NCBI GenBank assembly: GCA_964388275.1 | Contig: CAYLZD010000031.1 | Location: 1 to 44,125, forward strand | Length of the DNA: 44,125 bases | Source of the DNA: JARYLZ01 sp964388275 | GTDB lineage: Bacteria; Bacteroidota; Ignavibacteria; SZUA-365 | Direction of reading: 5' to 3' | Part shown: positions 18,437-27,329 of the stretch, piece by piece | Numbering within the stretch: the first letter of the stretch is position 1 | Layout: each line of letters starts with the position of its first letter | Translations under genes and position numbers: made by a program | The notes under the pieces: model-generated | Told to the model about the DNA's origin: nothing | The model's input: only the letters and a program-made list of their open reading frames with translations | The model's database searches: none

Positions 18437-19660
18437 TCACCGGACGACGATCGCTCTTGTCGACATGATCGTCGATCCCGCCTGCAATTGAATGAGGTAC
18501 GTCCCAGGGCGCATGCGGGAAGCGGACCAGTCCCGCGTATGCGATCCGGCGGACAACTCCTCGCAGGCGAGGTCCTCCACGGCTCTTCCATACATGTCAT
18601 ACACCTTCAACCGGACGAATGACGGGACGGCCAATCGAAAGGAGATGCGGGTGGTGGAACGAACGGGATTGGGATGGCTTCCATCCAGATAACAAACGGC
18701 AGTGCGGTCCTCGGCACAACGATCCGCCGATGCGAGAACTTCGGACAAGGGCCTTTTCCATACATTGTTTTTATAGGTTGCGGTAAAGACATATCCGCCG
18801 GAGACGATCAGCGCATAGCAATATGTGGTGTCCGGCAAACCCGTACGGATCGGCGTCCAGCTGGCGCCGTCGTCCGTGGACAGGAAGGGGCCATCGTCCG
18901 TTCCGGCGAAGATATCGGCGCCGGAAAACGCGAGGTCGTAAAAATATGCTCCTGAAAGGCCGCTGGTATTCAGATCGTTCCAGCTCGCGCCGTTGTTCGT
19001 CGAAGAAAACACGCCTCCGAATCCTCCGGCGAATACCGTGCTCCCCTTCATCGCGAGCACGTAGATGGACTTGATCGCGAGACCGGCATTGGATTCCGCC
19101 CAGTTTTCGCCGTAGTCCGTCGAGTGAACGACACCGTGATACCGGGTTCCGGCGAAAACGTCCGGTCCGGAAGCTACGATTTCGCGGATCCACGTTTCCG
19201 GCAATCCGTTGTTGATCAACGACCAGTATGCGCCCCGATCCGTGGAACGAAAAATGCCGGCGTCCCTCGTTGCGACGTACATGTAATCGCCCGAGACATC
19301 CAGGTCCATGACACTGGAATTTGTCAGGCCGGCATTCAGTGCCTCCCAGGTGGCCCCGAAATCCGTCGTGACATAAATGCCCCGCCCGAAAATCCCCGCG
19401 TAGAGCCTTTCGCCCGAGAATTGCAGGGCCACCGTGGTATAGCTCAAAGACGGCGGAGTGACAAGTTTCCAAACCGTTCCATTGTCGGTCGTCAGGTAAA
19501 TCCCGTAATCGGTACCCGCGAAGAGCTTCGATCCCGAGGCCGCGAGACAGTGGGTGGACAGGCCGGCCGGCCCGCCGGTCATTGTCCACTGCGCGCGGAG
19601 ATGCGGATGCAGCGTCACGAGCAGCGAGATGAAACCCGCGATACAATAAGGCAAGCGCAT
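18437..19660 (-). CDS. secreted Ycf48/sortilin-like beta-propeller protein with T9SS CTD
   Basis: This 407-residue protein has a signal peptide (MRLPYCIAGFISLLVTLHPHLRA) and GAGGA upstream of the ATG. Six propeller blades carry the motif S/TTDxGxxW: TTDNGTVW, TTDFGATW, STDRGAYW, STDYGENW, STNNGASW, STDDGASW. Each is preceded by a strand like LFAGTDYGIY or DVFAGTRYHG. This matches the VPS10/Ycf48-like superfamily, usually a binding scaffold rather than an enzyme. The CTD begins near residue 330 (HPNPVRST) and ends STRAIVVR. It lies between the S41 pair and the second Asp-box gene on the same strand. Its ligand is unknown. Confidence 0.85.
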   Translation of the reverse strand: MRLPYCIAGFISLLVTLHPHLRAQWTMTGGPAGLSTHCLAASGSKLFAGTDYGIYLTTDNGTVWKLVTPPSLSYTTVALQFSGERLYAGIFGRGIYVTTDFGATWEALNAGLTNSSVMDLDVSGDYMYVATRDAGIFRSTDRGAYWSLINNGLPETWIREIVASGPDVFAGTRYHGVVHSTDYGENWAESNAGLAIKSIYVLAMKGSTVFAGGFGGVFSSTNNGASWNDLNTSGLSGAYFYDLAFSGADIFAGTDDGPFLSTDDGASWTPIRTGLPDTTYCYALIVSGGYVFTATYKNNVWKRPLSEVLASADRCAEDRTAVCYLDGSHPNPVRSTTRISFRLAVPSFVRLKVYDMYGRAVEDLACEELSAGSHTRDWSASRMRPGTYLIQLQAGSTIMSTRAIVVR

Positions 19661-19837
19661 GGGAATTCCTCAACGAATATGTGCTGAAAACTGTTCTCTC
19701 GTTCCGTTCCCGCGGTCCCTGAAATGAGATACGGCGGTCGGTAATCCGTTCTTCGAGTATACAAGCGATTCGTGATGCGGCGGCATCTCATATGAGCGGC
19801 GACAGGACTGCTTCTTCGATCATGGCGCAATCAAGCG

Positions 19838-21337
19838 TTATCTCGAAATGTTCACAATGGAGTGTTCGACGCTCGCGCCCGCCCGCATCGACAGGATGTA
19901 TATGCCGGGAACGAGATGCGCGCCGTTAAAAACCGTCGTATGCCTTCCCGGACTCTTCACTCCCCGGACCAGTGTCGATACTCTGCGTCCCGATACATCC
20001 CGCAAGGAGATCTCTACGAAGCAGGCTTTCCCGATCCGGTACCCGATGTTTGTCGTTTCCTTGAATGGATTGGGATAATTCCTCTCCAGCGCGCTTTCTT
20101 CCGGGGATGCATCAGGAGACTCCCGCCGATCTATGATTGTCTCTCCGGTGGGATTTTGTCGATAGTAAATCTCGCCGTTCCCGTCCCGTCTGTCCATCCA
20201 GACGACGTGCACGGCCGGGCCTGACAATGCCACGCATGGATTGGACGTGACCGGGGGACACACCAATGACTGATTATTCGTGAGATGTGTCGCCGGCGCC
20301 CAGCTCGCGCCCTCGTCGGACGAGCGTCGAGAGTAGATGTCGCCGTATTCCGACCATACGAGGTGGACCACCGGACCGGCCGCGGCCACGGATGCCAGAT
20401 AGGCCCCGAACAGATCGGCCGTGATGCGGACATCGCTCTCCCATGTCAGACCGGCATCCGTCGAGCGCTTGTAATAGATTTGTCCCGTGGCGACGCCTCC
20501 TTCGCGGAAATCGTACCAGACGAGATGGACGTTCGAGCCCGAGACGGCGATGCCCGGCCACTCCGACCAGCCTTTCGCATTTGTGAGCCGAATATCCGGG
20601 CTCCAGGATGCCCCGCCGTCCGATGAGCGTTTGTAATAGATTTCCTCGTTCCCGCCGTCACGGTAATCCGACCAGGCGGCATGCACGATCGATCCGGAAA
20701 CGGCGATGGCGGGAAAGTAAGAGGCGGCGGGATTTTCCGTCAGCCGCAAGTCCGATTCCCAGGTCGAGCCGCCGTCCACGGAACGTTTGTAATGGATTTC
20801 GGAGTTTCCGCTTCGATCATCCGACCACACGACGTGCAGCATGGCGCCGCTTGCATCTATGCACGGCAGATACGAATCGGCCGTGTCCGCCGTCAGCCGT
20901 TGCTCCGCTTCCCAGTTCGCGCCGCCGTCCACGGATCTCTTGTAGTAAATTTCTCCGTTTTCGTCGCGCCGATCCTCCCAGACGATATGGGCAAAGTTCC
21001 CGGAGACTGCGATGGAAGGAGCTTCCGCTGCATGATGGTTCGTCAGCCGCGTGTCGATGCCCCAGGTTATCCCTCCGTCCGTGGATCGTTTGGAATATAT
21101 CTCCGGGAAGCCGTCGCGATAGTCCTGCCACGCGACGAGCACGAGATTCCCGGCCGCCGCCATGCTCCTCTGGCTGGAACATGCGGGCGAGGATTCGGCG
21201 GGATCATTCGTGAGACGGACCTCCGGAGCCCATTGTGCCCGCGCGGCGTCCGCTCCGAGGATGAGGGCGGTCAGCATGATGATGAATTTCATAGAACACT
21301 TTGGCGCGTTTAAGACAAAGAACTTGTTCACGATCAT
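19838..21337 (-). CDS. secreted Asp-box propeller protein with T9SS CTD (second copy)
   Basis: This 499-residue protein is paralogous to the gene at 12725-14170. The start at 21337 is set by a strong ribosome site, GGAG six to seven bases before the ATG. It gives a 15-residue extension before the hydrophobic signal (MKFIIMLTALILGADA); an ATG at 21292 has no such site. Seven repeats carry Asp-boxes (STDGGITW, SVDGGANW, SVDGGSTW, SSDGGASW, STDAGLTW, SSDEGASW) alternating with VHxVWxDxRDGxxEIYYKRS. The CTD starts near residue 415 (NYPNPF) and ends HSIVNISR. It is the first secreted gene after the two-component pair, 98 bases downstream, and may be controlled by it. Confidence 0.86.
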   Translation of the reverse strand: MIVNKFFVLNAPKCSMKFIIMLTALILGADAARAQWAPEVRLTNDPAESSPACSSQRSMAAAGNLVLVAWQDYRDGFPEIYSKRSTDGGITWGIDTRLTNHHAAEAPSIAVSGNFAHIVWEDRRDENGEIYYKRSVDGGANWEAEQRLTADTADSYLPCIDASGAMLHVVWSDDRSGNSEIHYKRSVDGGSTWESDLRLTENPAASYFPAIAVSGSIVHAAWSDYRDGGNEEIYYKRSSDGGASWSPDIRLTNAKGWSEWPGIAVSGSNVHLVWYDFREGGVATGQIYYKRSTDAGLTWESDVRITADLFGAYLASVAAAGPVVHLVWSEYGDIYSRRSSDEGASWAPATHLTNNQSLVCPPVTSNPCVALSGPAVHVVWMDRRDGNGEIYYRQNPTGETIIDRRESPDASPEESALERNYPNPFKETTNIGYRIGKACFVEISLRDVSGRRVSTLVRGVKSPGRHTTVFNGAHLVPGIYILSMRAGASVEHSIVNISR

Positions 21338-21434
21338 TTTAAACTCCTGCCGCGCGGGCAACGGCGCCCGGGGATACGGCTCCGGTTCCAAGCGACTCGT
21401 CGAAACAGCCGGAACGAGGCGGCGGCGGGATCAT

Positions 21435-22208
21435 TCACATTCCGAGCCGGGCGATGAATTCCTCCTTCCGGCGGACGGAGACTTCGTATTCCCGTCCATT
21501 GGACATGACGACGTAGCCGCCCTTGCCCCTGACGTAACGGCGGAGGTGATGGAGATTGATGATGTGCGAGTGATGGATCCTGAAGAAACCCTGTTCCTCG
21601 AGCAGATCCTCGAATTCCTTCAGGGTCCTGCACACGAGCAGCGTGTCCCCTTTCTCGAGAAGGCATTCGGAGTAATTCCTCCTCGCCTCGCAGCTGATGA
21701 TGTCCGCCAAGGCCACGAAAATGAAACCATCCAGCGTCGGCAAGGCGATTTTTGCCCGGCTGCCGGCACCTGAGAGATTGTCCCGCAGCAGGCGGATCTG
21801 CGTCGGATGTACCGGGGAGGCCGCGGCGGGCGCCGCGGCCCGCTCAACGGCGGCCCTCAACTCCGCGGCCGAGATGGGTTTCATCAGGTAATCCAGGGCT
21901 GAAAAACGGATCGCCCGGATCGCGTACTCGTCATGCGCCGTGGTGAAGATGATCTTGAACGGAACCGATCCGGCCTGCTGCAGCAGGTCGAATCCGGTGC
22001 CATCCGGCATTTCGATGTCAAGAAACACGAGATCGGGCTTGTTCGTCCGGATCACTTCGAGACCCGAGGCGACGGAATCGCATTGGGCGATTTCCCGAAC
22101 GCCGTGGCAATGATCCGCGAGCAGACGGGAGAGAGTCCTTCTGCAATGCTCCTCGTCATCGACAAGGACGGCGCGCAAGGGTTCGGGATGTTCAGATGCA
22201 TCATTCAT
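21435..22208 (-). CDS. LytTR-family response regulator
   Basis: This 257-residue regulator has a receiver domain (residues about 10-125: VDDEEH, phospho-acceptor Asp in FLDIEMPDG, FTTAHDEY, LMKPIS). An Ala/Pro linker joins it to a LytTR DNA-binding domain (about 150-255: RRNYSECLL, RTLKEFEDLL, FFRIHHSHIINL, YEVSVRRK). The ATG at 22208 lies inside the end of the kinase gene, giving an 8-base overlap that indicates translational coupling. LytTR regulators usually bind direct repeats upstream of their targets. The secreted-protein genes downstream are the obvious candidate regulon, but this is inference. Confidence 0.93.
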   Translation of the reverse strand: MNDASEHPEPLRAVLVDDEEHCRRTLSRLLADHCHGVREIAQCDSVASGLEVIRTNKPDLVFLDIEMPDGTGFDLLQQAGSVPFKIIFTTAHDEYAIRAIRFSALDYLMKPISAAELRAAVERAAAPAAASPVHPTQIRLLRDNLSGAGSRAKIALPTLDGFIFVALADIISCEARRNYSECLLEKGDTLLVCRTLKEFEDLLEEQGFFRIHHSHIINLHHLRRYVRGKGGYVVMSNGREYEVSVRRKEEFIARLGM

Positions 22209-25200
22209 CGGCGGATTCCGATAGAGACGGTTGTCGCGGTTGTTTCGAAAGTTGCGCGCCGGCGGCGTCGTCGAACGGCACCATGATCTCCACCCGCGTG
22301 CCCGCCGGCGCATGCTGTCCGTCGTAAAGATCGATGGTGCGCACGACCAGCTTGCGATGCCGAAGTCTGTTCAGCGCGTCGATCCTGACGCTCGTGATGC
22401 TCGTGCCGAGCGAGGTATGGTTTCCGGCGCGGTGGCGGCGCAGCTCCATCGCGCGCGCGCGCCCGATTCCGTTGTCCTCAACCGCGCAGAGGAGCGTGTC
22501 ACCGTCCAGTTTCACCGTAACCGCGAGCATTCCCCCGCGCGCGCGATGCTGCAGTCCGTGACGGACGGCGTTTTCCACATAGGGCTGGATCAGCATCGAA
22601 GGTATTTTGACGGTGGAGTCGATGGCCGGGTCCTGATCGATGCGGTATTGAAACCGCCCGCTGAAACGGATGCTCTCCAGCTGGAGATACAGTTCGAGCA
22701 TCTCCAGTTCTTCGGAGAGAGGGATGGCGCGTGCCCGGGAGGTTTCCAGCACCATGCGCATGAGGCGCGCGAACTTGGAGATGTAATCATTGGCGAGTTC
22801 CTCCTCGTTGCTCATAACGAAACTCTGTATGGCGTTGAGCGAGTTGAAAAAAAAGTGAGGATTGATCTGGAGCCGCAGGGCATGGAGTTCGGCTTCGATG
22901 AGATAGCGTTTTTCCCTCTCCTTCCTTTTGAGCCGCCGCAGACGGAGATTCCACAGAAGGACAAGGCAGACAACTCCGATGCTCCCCGCCGTCCATTTGA
23001 ACCATGAGGTCATGTACAACGGCGGCACGATGCGGATCACGATGGAAAACCGCTTCCCGTTCCATTCGCCGCTGCTGTTCGTGGCCTTGATGCGGAGCGT
23101 GTAATCGCCGGGCGGAAGATTCGCATAGGAGCAGGAACGCTGCTTTCCCGGATATACCCAGCCGGTGTTGATGCCTTCCAGCATATAGCCGTATTTGATT
23201 TTCTCAGGAGAGCGGAATTCCAACGCGGCATATTCGAGCATGAAATAGTTGTTTTTCCACGGAATGGAGATTTCCTCGCCGCTTCCGATCTCGCTTCTTA
23301 TCTCCTTGCCCAACACGGAGAACGACGTGACCATGATTGTCGCCGAGGAGCTATCCCATGGAATTCCGCGCGGATAAAACGACAGCACGCCGTTCCCGCC
23401 GAAGAGGAACCTGCCGTCGCGGGTTTTCATGTACGCGTGCGAGTGAAGAAACCCGATACTGCGGATGGCCTCGTTGTAATAATTGTTGATTCTCCGGCTG
23501 CCGGGATTGAATCTCGAAAATCCCGAATTGGTGGCTATCCAAATGTCCCCGTTGGAATCCTCGAGCATGCCCGAGACGGTGTTATCCGCCAGGCCGTTCC
23601 CCGTGGCATAGCGGGTGAATGTCCGGGTCTTTTCGTCGAAAATATTCATCCCGCCGCCCCAGGTGCCGATATACAGCCTGCCGCGATGATCCTCGAGCAT
23701 GGATCGCACGCGGTCGCTACTCAACGATCCCCGGTCGGCCGGTGAATGCGTATAGTGCCGGAGGGACGAGTCGGACGGATCGAAACAGCAAAGGCCGTTG
23801 TTCATTCCCAGCCACAGCCTGCCGCGCCTGTCCTCGAGTATGGTCCAGATGTATTGATCGCAGATTTTGCGGATCCGGCGCTGAAGAATCCCGCCGGAGT
23901 CGATCGTCCGCGTCCGCATATCGTAACGGAAGAGCCGGGGCGTTCTCCCGCCGGCGTCGGCGAAGCACAGATCTCCGGTCGAATTTTCGAAGACGGCGAA
24001 CACGGCGCCCCATTTCGGAACCGGATCGGTCGCGCGATATCCTATTCTCTCCTTTCGTGTCAGATCGCCGGACAGTATATACAGTCCCGCGCCGGAACCT
24101 ACCGCATAACGATCGCCCGAAATATTGCGGATTGTGTGGATATTGCTCTCTCCGCGGCGCAGCCATGAGGCCGGCGCGGCTTCGCCGGCGATGCGGATGC
24201 TCGTGTCCGTTCGCCGCATCCGTTGAATTCCCTGCGAAAAGGTTCCGACGAGTATGCTCCCGTCCTCGCGCTCGCAAAACGAAGTCACGTGTAAGTCTTT
24301 GCTCCCGGCCGGAGGCCATGCCCTGATGACGGAGAACCACGAGAATTCATCGTCACGCTTCACCAATCCGTGTTCCGTGCCGAGCCAGAGCGATCCGGCC
24401 CTGTCCTTAAGGCAGGCGGTGATCGTGCCCCGGGCCTGTTGCACGCTCCAATCGTATTTGTGCAGGCCGGCCGCTTCGTCGCCCGGTCGGAACCTGTACA
24501 CGACATCCTCACCGGCCGCCAGAAGACCGCCGCTGCCGTCGGGGACTATCATCGAAACATCGACAGTCGATACGGTGCGCGACTGCAGCGTCGCCCCGTC
24601 GATGCGATACAACCCTCCCTGTGCGATCCAGATATCTCCGCGCGTATCCTCGTACACAGATCCCTCGTTTCGCGCCTGTCCCGTGACGAAATGACGCCAG
24701 ACATTCGTGCGTGGATCGAACATGTCGACGCGCGCGCCAGCGCACAACCAGATCCTGCCCCGCCGATCCCCGGACACACGGCCGATGGTATGGACCGGGA
24801 GACCGCGCGGATATCCGGATTCGCGTCTCAGTACACTGAAGACGTTTCCCGCCTGCTCGCCCCGGGCGATTTTAGCATTCACACGACGTGTATCGAGGAA
24901 ATTCACACCACCTTCGGTTCCGATCCAGAGAATTCCGTTCGCATCGATGAACATCGAATTGATGTGGTCGTTGCTGAGACTGCCCGGTTTTGCAGGATCG
25001 TGGCGGAAATGCATGACGGAATCCTGTTTGCGGTCCCGGCGCTCGACGCCGTAGGCGCCCCCGGTCCAGAGATTTCCGTCCTCGTCCTCGGCAATCGCCC
25101 AGACGGAATTCCGTCTGTTGGTCGAATCGGTGTCGGAACTATGGACGTACTGCCTGAATCCGTAGCCGTCGAAGCGGTTGAGTCCGGCCTGCGTGCCGAT

Positions 25201-25389
25201 CCACAGGAAGCCGTTCCTGTCCTGAAACAGGCAGTTCACCCAATAATTGGAGAGTCCTTCCTGGAGCGAGTACGACGTGTGTCGCACTCCGTCAGTCTGC
25301 GCGCTCGACGCCGCCGTCATAAACAGGAAACTCAACACCTTCAAAAAGGCGCCATGATGCTTCTTTCCAGAATTCGGAAAACTGCGCAT
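22201..25389 (-). CDS. LytS-like sensor histidine kinase with Reg_prop propeller and Y_Y_Y domain
   Basis: This 1062-residue membrane kinase begins with a signal sequence (LKVLSFLFMTAASSAQ). A periplasmic Reg_prop propeller follows, with repeated FLWIGTQAGL, LWIGTEGGV, RLWLGMNNGL and RLYIGTWGG blades. Next is a Y_Y_Y domain (IKYGYMLEG, then PPGDYTLRIKATN) near residues 715-785, one transmembrane helix (about 798-816) and a basic coiled linker. The His_kinase domain has the phospho-acceptor His845 in INPHFFFNSLNAI. The ATP-binding N box (PYVENAVRHG) is near 937 and the G box (EDNGIG) near 972. All catalytic motifs are intact. The Reg_prop architecture is best known from polysaccharide-sensing systems of Bacteroidota, where hybrid versions carry the regulator in the same chain. 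Here the regulator is a separate, overlapping gene. Confidence 0.93.
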   Translation of the reverse strand: MRSFPNSGKKHHGAFLKVLSFLFMTAASSAQTDGVRHTSYSLQEGLSNYWVNCLFQDRNGFLWIGTQAGLNRFDGYGFRQYVHSSDTDSTNRRNSVWAIAEDEDGNLWTGGAYGVERRDRKQDSVMHFRHDPAKPGSLSNDHINSMFIDANGILWIGTEGGVNFLDTRRVNAKIARGEQAGNVFSVLRRESGYPRGLPVHTIGRVSGDRRGRIWLCAGARVDMFDPRTNVWRHFVTGQARNEGSVYEDTRGDIWIAQGGLYRIDGATLQSRTVSTVDVSMIVPDGSGGLLAAGEDVVYRFRPGDEAAGLHKYDWSVQQARGTITACLKDRAGSLWLGTEHGLVKRDDEFSWFSVIRAWPPAGSKDLHVTSFCEREDGSILVGTFSQGIQRMRRTDTSIRIAGEAAPASWLRRGESNIHTIRNISGDRYAVGSGAGLYILSGDLTRKERIGYRATDPVPKWGAVFAVFENSTGDLCFADAGGRTPRLFRYDMRTRTIDSGGILQRRIRKICDQYIWTILEDRRGRLWLGMNNGLCCFDPSDSSLRHYTHSPADRGSLSSDRVRSMLEDHRGRLYIGTWGGGMNIFDEKTRTFTRYATGNGLADNTVSGMLEDSNGDIWIATNSGFSRFNPGSRRINNYYNEAIRSIGFLHSHAYMKTRDGRFLFGGNGVLSFYPRGIPWDSSSATIMVTSFSVLGKEIRSEIGSGEEISIPWKNNYFMLEYAALEFRSPEKIKYGYMLEGINTGWVYPGKQRSCSYANLPPGDYTLRIKATNSSGEWNGKRFSIVIRIVPPLYMTSWFKWTAGSIGVVCLVLLWNLRLRRLKRKEREKRYLIEAELHALRLQINPHFFFNSLNAIQSFVMSNEEELANDYISKFARLMRMVLETSRARAIPLSEELEMLELYLQLESIRFSGRFQYRIDQDPAIDSTVKIPSMLIQPYVENAVRHGLQHRARGGMLAVTVKLDGDTLLCAVEDNGIGRARAMELRRHRAGNHTSLGTSITSVRIDALNRLRHRKLVVRTIDLYDGQHAPAGTRVEIMVPFDDAAGAQLSKQPRQPSLSESADE

Positions 25390-26002
25390 CCGCGTGTGCA
25401 GGAATTTTTTATCTCAATGTACTTTTTATCTCTGTCAGGCAGTCCGCGTTCGCGGCCGATGCCACGATTCGTGCTCTTCGATACGAGTGGAAACTACGTA
25501 CGAGTGCAGTGTATTGCAAGCGAAGCCGCCGCCTGCTCGACCACCGCCTCGATCCGAGTTCCGCGGCGCGTGTGAAAACCGCGGCGGCGTACGTAGTGAA
25601 GTCGTCGCTGAATACCACACCTCTGGCGCCATGCGCCGCCGGAGACGCCTCATCGACAGGGAGCAGCGCGGTATCACCCGCGCGTATCATGAAAAAGGCC
25701 GCTCAAACGGGTGCAGACGTGCGTGGACTGCCGACGGGATGTTGCCGCGGCACAATGTGTGGTTAGACTTCCACTGGGCTGGTGAAAGTTCGCAAGTATC
25801 CGTCCGCATTGATGGAATGTTGGAATCGAATCGAATGACACATAATTTTTCTCCATAACCGAGAGTCAATGCTCGGTCACTGTTACCACAACCAGATGGA
25901 AGGCACATTTCCTTTCGATCAGCCGGTTGTCTCGCGCCCTCGTTTTGTACCAGGCAACCGTTCTGAGGTACGCCTCGTTATCCGAATGAATCAGCCGCGG
26001 GC
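25390..26002. other. divergent intergenic region between the kinase gene and the plus-strand sigma-like set
   Basis: No gene is supported in these roughly 610 bases. Near the kinase start two copies of TTTTTATCTC (25406-25415 and 25423-25432) form a direct repeat with a 17-base period in an AT-rich patch. A 6-bp hairpin (ACCGAG 25858-25863 with CTCGGT 25872-25877) lies about 125 bases before the plus-strand gene. Either could be a control site. Confidence 0.5.
25406..25432 (-). promoter_or_regulatory. direct repeat in the kinase upstream region
   Basis: TTTTTATCTC occurs twice, 17 bases apart centre to centre, 17-43 bases before the kinase start codon. The spacing is shorter than the 20-22 bases usual for LytTR half-sites, so binding by the cognate regulator is only a guess. 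It may also include the core promoter. Confidence 0.3.
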
Positions 26003-26611
26003 ATGAAGGACTGGCAGAGGAAATATCCTGACCGGAGGAAGCTCTTTGAAGGCCTGCTGCAAGGTGCGACCACAATCGACGAGCGTACCCGCCTGGCGCA
26101 TTGCGTGGTGGATCTTGCTGTCGTCATGACACAGTGGATCGTGCACAGGCGGCATTACAGCCTGCGCATGGTGGAGATGACCATCCGGGACCTCGCGCAC
26201 GATGCCGTGGCGGAACTTCTGGCGGAGGGACACGCCGTCGCGGGTACGCCCCTGCGGAAGGCCATGGAAATCGTCGAGCAGAGTCGGTCACACCAACCGA
26301 TAGCCGATGCCGTCGAAATGGCGGTCGCCAAGACGCGGCGCTGGGCGCTGGACGCCTATGTCAGGAAAGGGAAGCTGAGCCACGTCGAGATGGAAGGGAT
26401 CATGCAGGCGATCCGCGAATATGCCTTAGACCTCTCGGAGGATCAGGCGGAAAGCCATTTTTTCTATCTCCACCGGCACCTGGCGGGCCTGACGTACGAG
26501 CGGTTCCGCAGCGAATTCCGGAACGTATTCCAGTACGTCCTGAAGGCGTTTTTCACCAATGGCAGCGGCTTGTTGGTATTTGATACAGTGAGCATCAAGG
26601 ACAAGAGCTGA
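26003..26611 (+). CDS. soluble helical protein, possibly a divergent sigma-like factor
   Basis: This 202-residue soluble protein is almost entirely helical and has no signal or membrane helix. I do not recognise it with certainty. Residues about 45-75 (HRRHYSL then MTIRDLAHDAVAELLAEG) recall sigma-70 region 2, where a basic aromatic stretch precedes an acidic D-L-x-x-D/E-x-V helix. The second half repeats helical segments (YALDLSEDQAESHFFYLH, YERFRSEFRNVFQYVL). The gene downstream encodes a zinc-finger protein with the HxxxCxxC motif of anti-sigma factors, which is what raises the sigma hypothesis. Without that neighbour I would call it hypothetical. No clear ribosome site precedes the ATG. 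Confidence 0.55.
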   Translation: MKDWQRKYPDRRKLFEGLLQGATTIDERTRLAHCVVDLAVVMTQWIVHRRHYSLRMVEMTIRDLAHDAVAELLAEGHAVAGTPLRKAMEIVEQSRSHQPIADAVEMAVAKTRRWALDAYVRKGKLSHVEMEGIMQAIREYALDLSEDQAESHFFYLHRHLAGLTYERFRSEFRNVFQYVLKAFFTNGSGLLVFDTVSIKDKS

Positions 26612-26632
26612 CCGGCGCCCGGGACTGACGAG

Positions 26633-27112
26633 ATGGACACGAGCGAGACAAGACATTTGGACGTGGCGGAACTGTTCCGCCTTGTCCGCATCGGTGCGGC
26701 GCATCCCCATCTCTCCGTCTGCTCCTTCTGCAGGGAGCAGTTCGAGGAGGTACGGGAGCTGGAGGAATTCCGTCCCGAATCTGCCGAGCCAGCGCTGGCG
26801 CCGCCGTGGGTGAGCACCACGGCCAGGGCATCCTACAGGCTGGCCGCACAGGACCAGGAGCTTGAGAAGGCATCGCACCATCCGCGGCGCACCTGGTACT
26901 TGGAAGATGGGGCCGTCGTCCTGCGCGTGATGGAAGACGAGCAACACGCGCGTATCTTCGGGCACCTGATCATCAGCCCGGACCGCCTTGCGACGGTGCG
27001 CGTGCGCTTCAGCGGCATCGACAAGGACTTCACGCCGTCCGCTGACGGCGTCTTCGACATCGGCGAGAGCGCGCTCGGGATCGAGAGGATGGACGCGCAT
27101 CTTCTCGACTGA
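26633..27112 (+). CDS. cytoplasmic zinc-finger anti-sigma-like protein
   Basis: This 159-residue protein has no membrane helix. Residues about 25-45 hold HPHLSVCSFCREQFEEV, a perfect H-x3-C-x2-C signature of the zinc-binding anti-sigma (ZAS) fold, preceded by a helix (DVAELFRLVRIGAA) as in ZAS domains. The C-terminal part (about 85-155) is beta-rich (TWYLEDGAVVLRVMEDE, ATVRVRFSGIDKDF) and may be a small ligand-binding or FHA-like sandwich. It starts 21 bases after the sigma-like gene and is probably co-transcribed. If correct, it would bind and silence the upstream protein, perhaps responding to redox or zinc. Pairing and signal are inferred. Confidence 0.6.
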   Translation: MDTSETRHLDVAELFRLVRIGAAHPHLSVCSFCREQFEEVRELEEFRPESAEPALAPPWVSTTARASYRLAAQDQELEKASHHPRRTWYLEDGAVVLRVMEDEQHARIFGHLIISPDRLATVRVRFSGIDKDFTPSADGVFDIGESALGIERMDAHLLD

Positions 27113-27122
27113 CGCGGGGACA

Positions 27123-27329
27123 ATGGAGGAACCCGCGCGCCACCATATCGACACGCCCCCGGAGCTGGACGGACTCATGAGGGCGCTGGAGAGGAACCTC
27201 CAGCTCTGCGTCGTGCGACCGGCTTTCCCCACGCCTTGTGAGGAATCCGGACATCGGGGCCGCATCACCCTCCACCTGGCGCTCGGCCCTGTCGGTGATG
27301 CGTCTCATCGACGCGCACGGACGGCTTGA
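27123..27329 (+). CDS. short frame, N-terminal part of a likely frame-disrupted third gene
   Basis: The ATG at 27123 follows GCGGGGAC 11 bases after the previous stop and encodes 68 residues (helix LDGLMRALERNLQLCVV, then GRITLHLALG). Codon quality stays good to about 27295 and then turns into Arg/Ala/His repeats before the stop. The frame at +1 becomes convincing at exactly that point (see 27238-27894). It is either a separate small protein overlapping the next gene or the 5' part of one gene broken by a frameshift. Confidence 0.4.
   Translation: MEEPARHHIDTPPELDGLMRALERNLQLCVVRPAFPTPCEESGHRGRITLHLALGPVGDASHRRARTA

Noticed and set aside
25394..25858. 154-codon plus-strand open frame upstream of the sigma-like set
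   Set aside because: It has mixed Arg/Cys-rich content, no signal or domain and no ribosome site, and covers the likely promoter region of the kinase.
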